From Marasmius tenuissimus (Eukaryota; Basidiomycota; Agaricomycetes; Agaricales; Marasmiaceae), in NCBI GenBank assembly GCA_029532415.1, contig JAQOTA010000030.1, positions 124,001 through 188,000 of the forward strand: 64,000 nucleotides of DNA. Reading direction: 5' to 3'. The notes under the pieces were generated by a model, which did no database searches, had not been told where the DNA came from, and saw only the letters and a program-made list of their open reading frames with translations. Made by a program: the position numbers and the translations under genes. Shown here piece by piece: positions 32,301 through 40,674 of this stretch (position 1 is its first letter; each line of letters begins with the position of its first letter).

Positions 32301-32974
32301 CCACCGGAATCTCACCATTCTTTGCCAACAAGGGTTATCATCCGAACATCACCATCCACCCGGAACGAGACATGGCTTCCGCACGTGCACGAGAGTTTGT
32401 GGTTGATCTAGATGAGCTTCATTCCATGCTCCGAGAAGAACTTACTCACGCCCAAACCCGTATGAAGGAACAGAAGGATCGACATCTCCAGCCTCAGCTG
32501 GAATGGAAGATTGGCGATAAAGTTATGGTCTCCGCTAAGTACATCAAAACGACCAGACCTACCGCTAAATTCTCCGAGAAATTCCTAGGTCCTTTCGAAA
32601 TCATTGCTACACCATCTCCAGTTGCTTATACCCTTCGACTTCCGACTGAATTCCGTACCATCCATCCAACTTTCCACGTTTCCCAACTCGAATCCATCCT
32701 TCCGAACCCCATTCCGAATCGTGTCCAGCCTCCTCCGGGTCCCGTCGAACTTGACACCGGAGAAGAAGATCATTACGAGATTTCCGAGATCCTAGACTCC
32801 AAGATCGACCGTCGTTTCAAGTGCAAGTTACAATATCGCATCCGATGGCTCGGATACGAAGGCACCGACGAGGAGTTTTCTTGGGTCACAGCAGACAACT
32901 TCAACGCTCCGGACCTCCTCCGAGCATTCCACGAACGTTATCCTCACAAGCCTGGACCTATCGATTCTATCTAA
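29312..32974 (+). CDS. pol: Retrotransposon Pol polyprotein: protease, RT, RNase H, integrase, chromodomain (1220 aa from the first ATG)
   Basis: Aspartic protease with LVDSGSSHCF (Asp24). Reverse transcriptase with CVDFRGLNKITKKDRYPLP and the catalytic YLDD near residue 412. RNase H with ETDASDYALAAIL and TDHKNLEYF. Integrase with an HHCC zinc domain (residues about 793-832, ending CVTCARNK) and a DDE core (SMDFIEEL, VTSDRGSEF, YHPSADGQTERANQ). The C-terminus carries a chromodomain (YEISEILDSK, then YRIRWLGYEG and SWVTADNF, about residues 1155-1212), expected to direct integration to marked chromatin. The frame is open upstream of the ATG back to the gag end, so translation as a Gag-Pol fusion by -1 frameshift is more likely than initiation at 29312. 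No disabling change is seen. Confidence 0.93.
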   Translation: MSISSNTHEQSSTTVPLSFSVLVDSGSSHCFIDTKYVERNQVPTIPIPPISLRLLNGSHGSTISRMASLPIIFSSGDILPIDFYVTHLDSACSLVLGYNWLHRYNPLVDWSNNSIEFRTKPIPSQPALPTRSSEPSEVSPQPSTPRRKAKSPSYPFEPIYSYADLLSAPSAIAPKVSLISAGAYLRAKSESGARAFTIQMTPSDTASGRAAELSEEDLAIIPPDYHEFTDVFSPEMSKQLPSHRGEDDMKIQLEEGTEPPLGPIYSLSQTEITALREFIDEHLQAGLITPSKSPFGAPVLFVKKKSGDLRLCVDFRGLNKITKKDRYPLPLISDLLDAPRKARIYTKLDLRHAYHLVRIADGDEYKTAFRTRYGSFEWRVMPEGLSNAPAVFQRFVNNIFSDMLDVNVLVYLDDILIYSDDISSHKKHVREVLKRLRANGLYCKASKCEFHTDTIEYLGYILSPDGLRMDMSKVDIITKWPTPRKVKDIQSFLGFCNFYRRFIFNYSAITVPLTRLTRKDIRWNFSPECQAAFDTLKEAFTHAPILTHWIPDREIIVETDASDYALAAILSIRTDDGEIHPIAFHSRTFTPPELNYDVHDKELLAIFEAFKRWRHYLEGSENPVDVVTDHKNLEYFTTTKILTRRQVRWSEYLSHFNMVIRFRPGKLGAKPDALTRRWDVYPKEGDTPYAHLNPHNFRPVFTQEQLTASLRATFLEGPVLRASVIMDVEQLHEDIRTAQTEDSSLIQHFRSASDTSDETRWTVDETGFLRLDDRIYVPEANNLRLRILQQYHDHIISGHFGQNRTLETIRRQYTWPLIREFVRDYVRSCVTCARNKTPRHRPYGLLRPLPVPARPWDSISMDFIEELPNSNGFNSILVIIDRASKQAIFIPTDIHITSEQLARLFVIHVFSKHGVPQHVTSDRGSEFVSHFMRSLGKALDMNLHYTSGYHPSADGQTERANQTLEQYIRVYCSYQQDNWDELLPLAEFAYNNAPNASTGISPFFANKGYHPNITIHPERDMASARAREFVVDLDELHSMLREELTHAQTRMKEQKDRHLQPQLEWKIGDKVMVSAKYIKTTRPTAKFSEKFLGPFEIIATPSPVAYTLRLPTEFRTIHPTFHVSQLESILPNPIPNRVQPPPGPVELDTGEEDHYEISEILDSKIDRRFKCKLQYRIRWLGYEGTDEEFSWVTADNFNAPDLLRAFHERYPHKPGPIDSI

Positions 32975-33120
32975 GTTCAATTCATCATTCCGACTCCGAT
33001 TCCGACTATCTTACGATCACTCATGATTCCGAGAAAGGCCTTCCGGCCGGGCGACGTTTCAAGACTATTCTACAAATACAAATTCAAGAAATTGTCCGGC
33101 TTCCGGACGTTCCATTCCCT

Positions 33121-34367
33121 TCACTCTTCCATCCTATCCTTATCCTCTTCCTCTTCTTCCTCCTCCGGGATCGTTTCCGCACTCTTCATCTTCTTCCGAA
33201 GGTTCTTGGGGGATTGAGAAGCAGGCCTCTTGCTCGGCCTTGAGGAAGGTCCCTCCTCCCGATCCTCTTCCTCTTCCTCATCCGCTTCCGCGTCCGCTTC
33301 GCCTTCATCCGAGCTATCCGGGAAGTCCACTCCCCAGACACTCAACAGGAGTTGGATCCCGCGATTGATTTGGCGCAAGTCCTTTTCCACTGTTGGCGCC
33401 AAGTGGACTGGCTTTCCGACCGCAGCTTTCCGTTTCCCTTCCGAACTCTTCGATTTCATCGATCCGGCGTCCGATCGGCCTCCGTCACCACTTCCGTCCG
33501 GAAACACACACTTCGACTTCCTTTTCCGACACCGGAAGCAGGCGTTGCTCTTTCCTCGAAAGTTCGTACCGGCGGTGAGGTTGATCCTACATTCCGCGTC
33601 CTGCGCGGAACACTTGTTGCAAGCTGTAACGAACTTAGACAAAATTGACGGAAAAGAGAAGTGGAACTCACCTATCGGAAGGAGAGGCCCCAATCCTACC
33701 TCTTCCGGATCCGTGATTCCTTTTCCGGTCTCCTTCGCCTTTCCTTTCCTCCTTGCACCTCCGCCTCCGGTTGTCGCCTTTTCCGCACTTTTCTTTCCTG
33801 CAGCGAATCCAGACTGGAAAACCATTTGTTGAGGTTGGGTCAGCGACAAATAGAACTAGAAGAGAGTTAAAAAATTCGGAAGTAAAACAAATCCGATCCG
33901 GTCGGACACACCGAATCCCAGTCCATATCGATGGACTGCTTGTCGGCGTCGGAGAAGTGGAATTCGAAAGGTTCGGACTTCACCTCTTCCGGAACCATCG
34001 TTTCCCTCCGAATCTCCTCCTCTTCAGTCTCCCTCTGCTTCCGCCTTGCTTCCGCTCGACTATCCCGCTCCGCTCGCCATTCCGCCAACTTCCGTTCCGC
34101 ATCTGCTCTCTCCTTCTCCCAATCCGCAATCCTCCCGTCAATTTCCTCCTGCTGCTCCGCATTCCACTCGTTCCGCTTCGTCGTCCACGCCTCTACATCA
34201 GACTTGAATTCCGCCGTTGCCTTCTCTTCCTCGTCTTCCGAGTATCGACCAAGGTATTCGAGGACTTTTGGTTTCTTCGTAATGTATTCCGGAATCGTTT
34301 CGTCCGGACGCGGAGTGGTGAATTCAAGAACGGAAGGAGTTGGTGAACGAGAGGGTGTAGGTGACAT
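33121..34367 (-). CDS. Antisense spliced gene inside the retrotransposon: coiled-coil and Cys-rich (zinc-binding-like) protein
   Basis: Exons are 34367-33912, 33855-33672 and 33623-33121. Intron 1 is GTGTGT...CTAG (56 nt, needed to join the two frames). Intron 2 is GTGAGT...ACAG (48 nt, a multiple of three, so retention is also in frame). Exon 1 starts MSPTPSRSPTPSVLEF and has a Glu/Arg/Lys-rich helical stretch (EWNAEQQEEIDGRIADWEK) that looks like a coiled coil. Exon 3 has CNKCSAQDAEC and then ACFRCRKRKSKCVF, a cluster of cysteines with basic residues, as in fungal DNA-binding cysteine clusters. The tail is acidic with basic blocks (nuclear-localisation-like). It lies between pol and the 3' LTR and is transcribed against them. 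Whether it is an element gene or a captured host gene cannot be decided here. Confidence 0.6.
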
Positions 34368-34593
34368 TTTAGGAATTGGGGAAATGAAGTTGGGATTCGC
34401 TTGGTACGCTTCTTATATATCTTTTTTCTATTTGTTCCTTGTTTGGATTTCCAGAATATTCTTTCATGTTCCAGAACGTTCTATTGACTCATCATGTTTC
34501 TATTGTTTTATATCTTCTTTCCGAATGCTTCCGAACTTTTACGTCTTACGATTTTCTTCTTACTTCCTCCGCGGCTCTCGAGGCGAGAGCCTT

Positions 34594-34603
34594 AAGAGGG
34601 GGA
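34594..34603 (+). other. Polypurine tract
   Basis: AAGAGGGGGA, three bases before the 3' LTR; the plus-strand primer site expected for an LTR retrotransposon. Confidence 0.75.
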
Positions 34604-34606
34604 TAC

Positions 34607-35320
34607 TGTTACATCCATGCCGGTTCCGGGGTTTCCGAAGGCTTCTATCCACCTTCCGGAGATTCCGATACTCGGAATCTACTTTATGTTGTCTCTTCCT
34701 TCACGATCCTATCCGGAACATGACTTCGGATTCCGACGTCGTGTCCCCGGTGCTTACGGATCGGAGATACATATACACCGTTCATTTCCGAGTAGTACGT
34801 TTACTCTACATTCCGACATTCCGCTTTCCATTCTATTATGACTCATCCCGTGCATTCCATTTTGACACTTCATTTCCGATTCATCTCCGACTCCGGGACT
34901 TCATCCTCCGTCTCGGATTCCGTACTGTACATACATTCTCTCCCGCTCTTGACTCACCTTCGGTACTACGATCGCCGGAACCCCTTCGGAGGTCTCGGAG
35001 ATCGATACATATATAAGCTAGATACTTCACGACTTGTATTCCTCAGAATTAAAATCAACTTGGTTTCCGTTTTATCTCATCCGTCTCATTTCGTCTCTTT
35101 ATCTCTATCTCCTCTTCATCTTTATCTTCCTTTCCTTCCGGTCAAGGACAACTCAACTCAACGGTGTCGTTGGCGAAACCTTCGACTATTGTCCAGCCAT
35201 CCGTTCGGCCTTCCGGTCGTCGGAATCTCTTCAACTCCGACTAGTCCATTCCGGCACGTCGGCTTCAGTCCCTTCCGCTCGGACTTCCGTCCGGGCTGTC
35301 ATATCCGCACGATCCTAACA
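34607..35320 (+). repeat. 3' LTR (714 bp)
   Basis: Same length as the 5' LTR and, as far as I can read, the same sequence. Followed by ACTAA (35321-35325), the target duplication. Confidence 0.92.
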
Positions 35321-35325
35321 ACTAA

Positions 35326-35461
35326 TTGTACTGATTGCTTGGGGATTCTTGATGATAACCCCACTGCTTATATACTCTAGGATGCTCTAATTCTACCAAA
35401 TCGTACAAATATCGAACAAACCATGCCTCGGAGGCATAAACTACCTACTTTGGAATATACT
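35326..35461 (+). repeat. Left inverted arm (inner part) of the CACTA-type element
   Basis: Continues the left arm after the retrotransposon and pairs with 38225-38090. Homology stops at TGGAATATACT (35461 and 38090). Confidence 0.85.
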
Positions 35462-36175
35462 GCCCTGTGTATGCCCCACATAGACCCTACATATGCCCAA
35501 TATATGCCCCGCATATGCTAGATAGGTCTCAAAAATCATAATAAGCTCTCTCTCAAGTGCATATGCTGGGCATATGGTTCACATATGGCTCACATATGGC
35601 TCACATATGGCCCACATATGGCCCACATATGGCTCACATATGGCCCACATATGCTAGATAGGCCTTGGAAATCACAATCATCTCTCTGAATCCTTTGAGA
35701 CCTGTATATGTCCTCCTGCATATGTCTGAATCTACATTGACTTGCATATGCTCGGCATATGGCCTGTGTATGGCCTGTGTATGGCCTGTGTATGATCTGC
35801 ATATGCTGCATATATTTTAATTCTTGAGATTCACAATCTGAAGCCTCTAGGCTACACATATGCCCTGCATATGCCACATATGTCTTGAAAATCACAAACC
35901 AGCTCTCTCAAGCTTTCAAGGCTTGTATATACCCTAATGTCTGGGCTATACACACAATGTATGTGGGGCATAAACAGGACACATGTTGAGCATATGGAAA
36001 ACACACAGGGCACATACAGGCTCTGGAGGCTTGAGAGAGCTGATTGCCATGACTTTCAAGACCTATCTAGTATATGTGGGTTGTACATGAGTCATATGTG
36101 GGGTATATGCAGAGTCCAGAGGCTTCAGAGCGCCAGTTATGAGTCTCATGAGTCAAGACATATACCGCTGTAGTG
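35462..36175. repeat. Rearranged second copy of the CATATG minisatellite region
   Basis: 35462-35660 repeats, in left-arm orientation, the region around 25053-25250 (CCCTGTGTATGCCCCACATA, the GATAGGTCTCAAAAATC block, GCTGGGCATATGG). 35937-36175 repeats, in right-arm orientation, the region around 39600-39730 (ATCTAGTATATGTGGG, AGTCTCATGAGTCAAGACAT). So the interior begins with a smaller, folded derivative of the arms. Confidence 0.6.
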
Positions 36176-38089
36176 CCTGCTATTAAAAAGCAGCTTCGGA
36201 GCCTTGTTTTTGTGTGATTTTAGCATAAAACGGATAATAAATGACTAGGTAATACGAGTACTAGAGCGAGTCCCAAGCGGCTAGTAAAAGGCTCAGATCC
36301 TAGCATAAGGAGAGAATGGCACCTCGGAGGTGCCTCTCCTTATCTCCAAAAACTGTAGGAGTCGTATAACTGAAGAAAGTATCACTTTGGAGGCACGACT
36401 AGGACCTGTAGTCATATCAAGGGAACGTCTCCAGTGGCTTGGAGGCATTGTACTGAGGATTAGAATGATATAATCAGACTTGACAAAGACCCATACCAGT
36501 AGAGCTAGACAGAGGAAGTCACTGTGGAAGCATAGATGGTCAGAAAGCAAGACTAAGTCAAGCCTCAGAAGCTTGGTATAAGGTCAAGGTCTCGCTTTGG
36601 AGGCATGATTGATTCAAGTATACTAAGTATACTACGGGTTACGCTAGTCATCCATATTGGCTAGAGCTACCTTGTCCCAACTGAAGCAATTATCTATGTC
36701 GGAGTCTTCAGGATAATAAAATCAATGAAGGTTTCATGATCTAGATAATTGGTATAGAATGGATTGTATAAGATAGGATTATAGAAAGAAAAGAATTGAG
36801 AGAGCCAATGACCCATGACAGGGGAGTACTTGAAGAACAAGAGTCTGGTATAGTCAAGCTTTGGAGGTGCTGGGCACTCAGCATAACTGACAACAGCGTC
36901 GATCCAAGCGTTGATGGCTCCAGGAGTATGAGTGGTTTTGAAGTCAAGGAAACCAACTTGAGTAATGGACTCGGCGACCATGTCGATGATGGACCTGGCA
37001 TTGTGAGGAATAAAGTGGTTGAAGGTGTCCTCACAGAGATAGATTTTGTCTTGGATCGTGTTGTAACGAATCACGTAGCCCCAGTAGATGGATCTGTGGC
37101 GACTGAGGAAGAACTGCTGGAAGATAATTCTGAGGATAGCTTCTCATTCTGCATCGAGTGGAATGGGTAGGATGATGCAGTGCTCCTTGATCTTATTGGA
37201 GTAATCTTCTGCATACCACCAGAGCTTATACAACTCTAAAGAGGAAGTCAGAAGGCTGCCTTGGAATCTAGAAAATAGAAAAACTTACTATAGAGTAAGT
37301 TGCGGAAGTGATCTTCAATATTATGCAAGCGTGCCATAGTGCGCTTGGGGGGAAAAGTAAGCAAGGAATTGGGACAACCTAGTACTTGCTTTTACTGACC
37401 TCTGGACTTGCCGCTGAAGTGGAAATTTTACTTCGGAAACTAGGAAATTAGCGCTTCAGAGGCGTGGATCCGAACCAGGCACTGGGTGCTAAACCATGAT
37501 CAAGAAGTGATCGGAGGTGTTGCACCTTCAGCATACCTCCCTTGTACTTGTACATTGAGATATTGACCATACTAAGGGTATAGTTGGTGCTGGTAGCAAA
37601 CGCAAAGCTCAACTGTACTAGAAGGCAAGGGACTAAGAAAGAAAGGAATGGTGTACTGAAGAATCGAGTAGGAGTTCTGGCTGAACCATTGAACTATTAC
37701 CCGGTATCCAAGGTACCGAGATTGGATATAGTGGGGCGGCCATATGGATGGCAGGACGTCAGAACTATCCAAGCTACAGAAGGGACATTGACCTGGCTAT
37801 GGACGGCTGGGCAACTCAACGAATATAGGCATCTAGTAGCACTTTGGAGGCAAGTACTTTGCTTCAGACGAAGGGAGTATATGCTTTGGAGGCAGACAGA
37901 ACAAGATGACCTATGACAATTACCAGAGAATCAATGCTGCGGAGGCAGATAGGCAGAATGGAACCATCGATAAGAGAGACCCAGAAGAAAAGAATGTTAG
38001 AGAATGTTCAAGGCTGATGATACTTCCAAAGCAAATTGTTGGTTTTGACTTTGGGGTTCAAAAGCTTAGATTAAACACAAAACTCTCCA
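36176..38089. other. Interior of the CACTA-type element
   Basis: Single-copy sequence between the arms. It contains the broken gene at 36694-37337. The words GGAGGCA and GGAGGT recur roughly a dozen times over 36320-38130, often as TTTGGAGGCA. No transposase motifs are seen. Confidence 0.4.
36694..37337 (-). pseudogene. Spliced gene fragment carried by the CACTA-type element, with an in-frame stop
   Basis: Exon 1 is 37337-37289 (MARLHNIEDHFRNLLY). A 53-nt intron with GTAAGT and TTTAG follows. Exon 2 from 37235 continues in frame (KLYKLWWYAEDYSNKIKEHC) to TGA at 37146-37144. The same frame then stays open to 36694 (IIFQQFFLSRHRSIYWGY, later HNARSIIDMVAESITQVGF and SPVMGHWLSQFF). The long open frame beyond the stop shows that this was once coding. 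No domain is recognised. It may be a captured host gene or an accessory gene of the transposon family, here inactivated. Confidence 0.5.
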
Positions 38090-39036
38090 AGTATATTCCA
38101 AAGTAGGTAGTTTATGCCTCCGAGGCATGGTTTGTTCGATATTTGTACGATTTGGTAGAATTAGAGCATCCTAGAGTATATAAGCAGTGGGGTTATCATC
38201 AAGAATCCCCAAGCAATCAGTACAATTAGTATTCAGAGGAGATGAAGCTATTCCACTTGTTGGGTAGTTACTGACCTATTTTAATCAATTCATATGGGGT
38301 TTTGTGTGTGACAAAAAAATTTGCTGGAGAACATTCATATGGCAGGCAAATTCCGCTGAGTGACCTGTGACAAAAACAAAAGTTCGTACGCCACTTTTGT
38401 GTCGACGGGGGCTTGGGGTGGATGAGTGGGGAGAATGGCAGCAGACAAGGCTGCCGTCCGCAGTAATTCACGGAAAACACCTAACTTGGGCAAAAAAAAA
38501 AAACCAAAAGGGTCTTTTCTTGGCTTTTTAGGCTTACTACAAGTTTTGTCATATACCGGGACATTTCGTATGACCCCCCTGTGACTACATGACCATACGA
38601 AAAATTGTCGTATGCGGAGAGGCCTGTGACGTGTGATTAACGAATTGAATGAAATAGGTCAGTAGTTGACTTGGGAGCACTTCTGGAGACATTAGAACAG
38701 AATAAAACTTTGTTTGCCCAAACCTAGAAAATCCATTGAACACTTGCTTGACCTTGACTTTGCATTGTTTGTCTGCGACGCCGACTTGACTGGCTGAGCT
38801 ATTGTTGAACTTCCGAAGCTAATTGGGCTGAGGATATTGCTCGCCATTGACAGTTGGTCTTCAGTTATTGACAGACTTGATTGGAGTCTTATTGCCTTTG
38901 TTTGATTGATTGTCTTGTTTCCCCTCACTGTTCGAGTGGTTCTGAAGCTATTTGAAGCCTAAGAACGCACTTCCGAAGCACCAAACAAACTCTACACTCC
39001 CCGAAACAACCTATAAACCTCTCTTCCGAACCCCAC

Positions 39037-39478
39037 TTTTGACCTCCGAACTGGTTTCAGAGGCGAAGCTACCTTAGTTGGATAGTTTCTTGAGTCAGAT
39101 CTCCTTCGGCCTACTATTGCAGTCTGTCTAAGAGCAGAACCTACAATCAACGCCAATCCCCGATTCCCACACCCTTCAGCTACACTCTTGAGTGTTGGGA
39201 GGATTTGACCTACGAGTTAGATTTTATTATACACCGTGAGTGGCGCTTTACACTGCATTTTGACCTCCGAACTGGTTTCAGAGGCGAAGCTACCTTAGTT
39301 GGATAGTTTCTTGAGTCAGATCTCCTTCGGCCTACTATTGCAGTCTGTCTAAGAGCAGAACCTACAATCAACGCCAATCCCCGATTCCCACACCCTTCAG
39401 CTACACTCTTGAGTGTTGGGAGGATTTGACCTACGAGTTAGATTTTATTATACACCGTGAGTGGCGCTTTACACTGCA
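39037..39478. repeat. Tandem duplication of 221 bp in the right arm
   Basis: 39037-39257 (starting TTTTGACCTCCGAACTGG, ending CTTTACACTGCA) is repeated without visible change at 39258-39478. The left arm has one copy (about 25498-25720). Confidence 0.85.
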
Positions 39479-39479
39479 T

Positions 39480-39990
39480 ATGCAGGCCGTATGCAGGCTA
39501 TATACAGGTCATGTGTGGGCCATACATGGACTATATGCTTAGCATATGCAAGTAGATGTAGATCTAAACATACTCAGGAAGGCATATACAGGCCTCAAAG
39601 GCTTATCTAGTATATGTGGGGCATACAAGGGGGCATATGTGGTGCATATACAGGGAATATGTGGGGCATACGCAGAATCCAGAGGCTTTAGATAGCCAGT
39701 TGTAAGTCTCATGAGTCAAGACATACACAGCATATGTGAGCCATATGTGAGCCATATGTGGGCCATATGTGGGCCATATGTGGGCCATATGTGGGCCATA
39801 TGTGGGCCATATGCCCAGCATATGCACTTGAGAGAGAGCTTATTATGATTTTTGAGACCTATCTAGCATATGCGGGGCATATATTGGGCATATGTAGGGT
39901 CTATGTGGGGCATACACAGGGCATATGTGGGGCATACACAGGGCATATATAGGGCATATGCAGGCTATATATTGGTTATATGCCTAGCAT
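39480..39990. repeat. CATATG-based minisatellite (right arm)
   Basis: Mirror image of 25000-25510; the clearest run of GGGCCATATGT units is at about 39735-39815. Confidence 0.7.
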
Positions 39991-40674
39991 ATGCATGTGG
40001 ATGTAGATGTAGATGCAGACATATGTAGGCTCTGTGCGCAGAATCATATCCAGCTACAGACCCAGTAATGTGCTTCCAGCAGGCCCAAGTATGTTCAGTA
40101 CTACAGCATTATACAACATAATGCTTGTCTAATGTATATTTACATTGTGCTGGGCTTACTCTTCTGCATCTTGCTTTTTATAACTTCAACACAATACCAT
40201 TTTTCATTATGTTGAATGAGGTGCTCACTGCATCACCTCACATATTCAGCTCACACCTCCATTATACATTATCTTTCAGCATAATACCAATGCATTATTG
40301 TAATCTACACAGAATCACTGAGCATATATATTTAGCATAATGTGTTTGATTTATACCAAGTACTATGCTTTCATTATACAGAACACCCAATCAACATATT
40401 TTTAACATAATTTAGAAGAGAAGTAAGCTGATTTTATACTAAACTCAATATCGCCCGCTTCAATATAATGCACAAGATAAATCTTCAATCTTTTTAGCAT
40501 AATACAGACAACTTATTGTTACATTGTGTTAAGGATTATCTTGGTTCTGGTTCAGCATAAAACTTTGATCTTTTCAACATATTTGACCTGACTTTTCATA
40601 AATCTCAAACAAATGATGTTAGCATAAATTTTAACATAATACATCTACATTACTGTTGGCTTCACCCAGTGACA

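Larger units (their letters stand above)
26531..35320 (+). mobile_element. Full-length Ty3/Gypsy chromovirus LTR retrotransposon
   Basis: It is 8790 bp long, with two 714-bp LTRs, each TGTTACATCC...GATCCTAACA. Gag is at 27282-29186 and Pol at 29312-32974, in the order protease, reverse transcriptase, RNase H, integrase, chromodomain, which defines chromoviruses. A purine tract AAGAGGGGGA (34594-34603) stands just before the 3' LTR. Between Pol and the 3' LTR lies an extra 1.6 kb with an antisense spliced gene (33121-34367). Both coding frames are open, and the LTRs look identical by eye (their translated frames are the same). It is thus young and may be competent. It is inserted in the left arm of the CACTA-type element. 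A primer-binding site is not obvious: TGGAACC at about 27257 is 12 bp from the LTR. Confidence 0.93.
24307..40671. mobile_element. Large CACTA/CMC-type DNA transposon with giant inverted arms, carrying a nested retrotransposon
   Basis: The ends are CACTGGGTGAAGCC at 24307 and its exact complement ending at 40671. The trinucleotide ACA flanks both sides (24304-24306 and 40672-40674). A CACT(A/G) terminus and a 3-bp target duplication are hallmarks of the CACTA/En-Spm (CMC) superfamily. The arms are 24307-26530 plus 35326-35461 on the left and 38090-40671 on the right, almost identical. Without the retrotransposon the element is about 7.6 kb. AT-rich subterminal regions hold many copies of a TTATG(T/C)T(G/A)AA-like motif, as CACTA subterminal transposase-binding repeats do. 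No transposase gene is present, so it is non-autonomous; only a broken spliced gene (36694-37337) is inside. Confidence 0.75.
38090..40671 (-). repeat. Right inverted arm of the CACTA-type element, with the empty retrotransposon site
   Basis: Reverse complement of the left arm. At 38220-38240 it reads across the position of the retrotransposon without interruption, with ACTAA present once (complement of 38226-38230). It is longer than the left arm by a 221-bp tandem duplication (39037-39478). No functional gene was identified in the arm; its few short open frames are the same as in the left arm. Confidence 0.85.
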
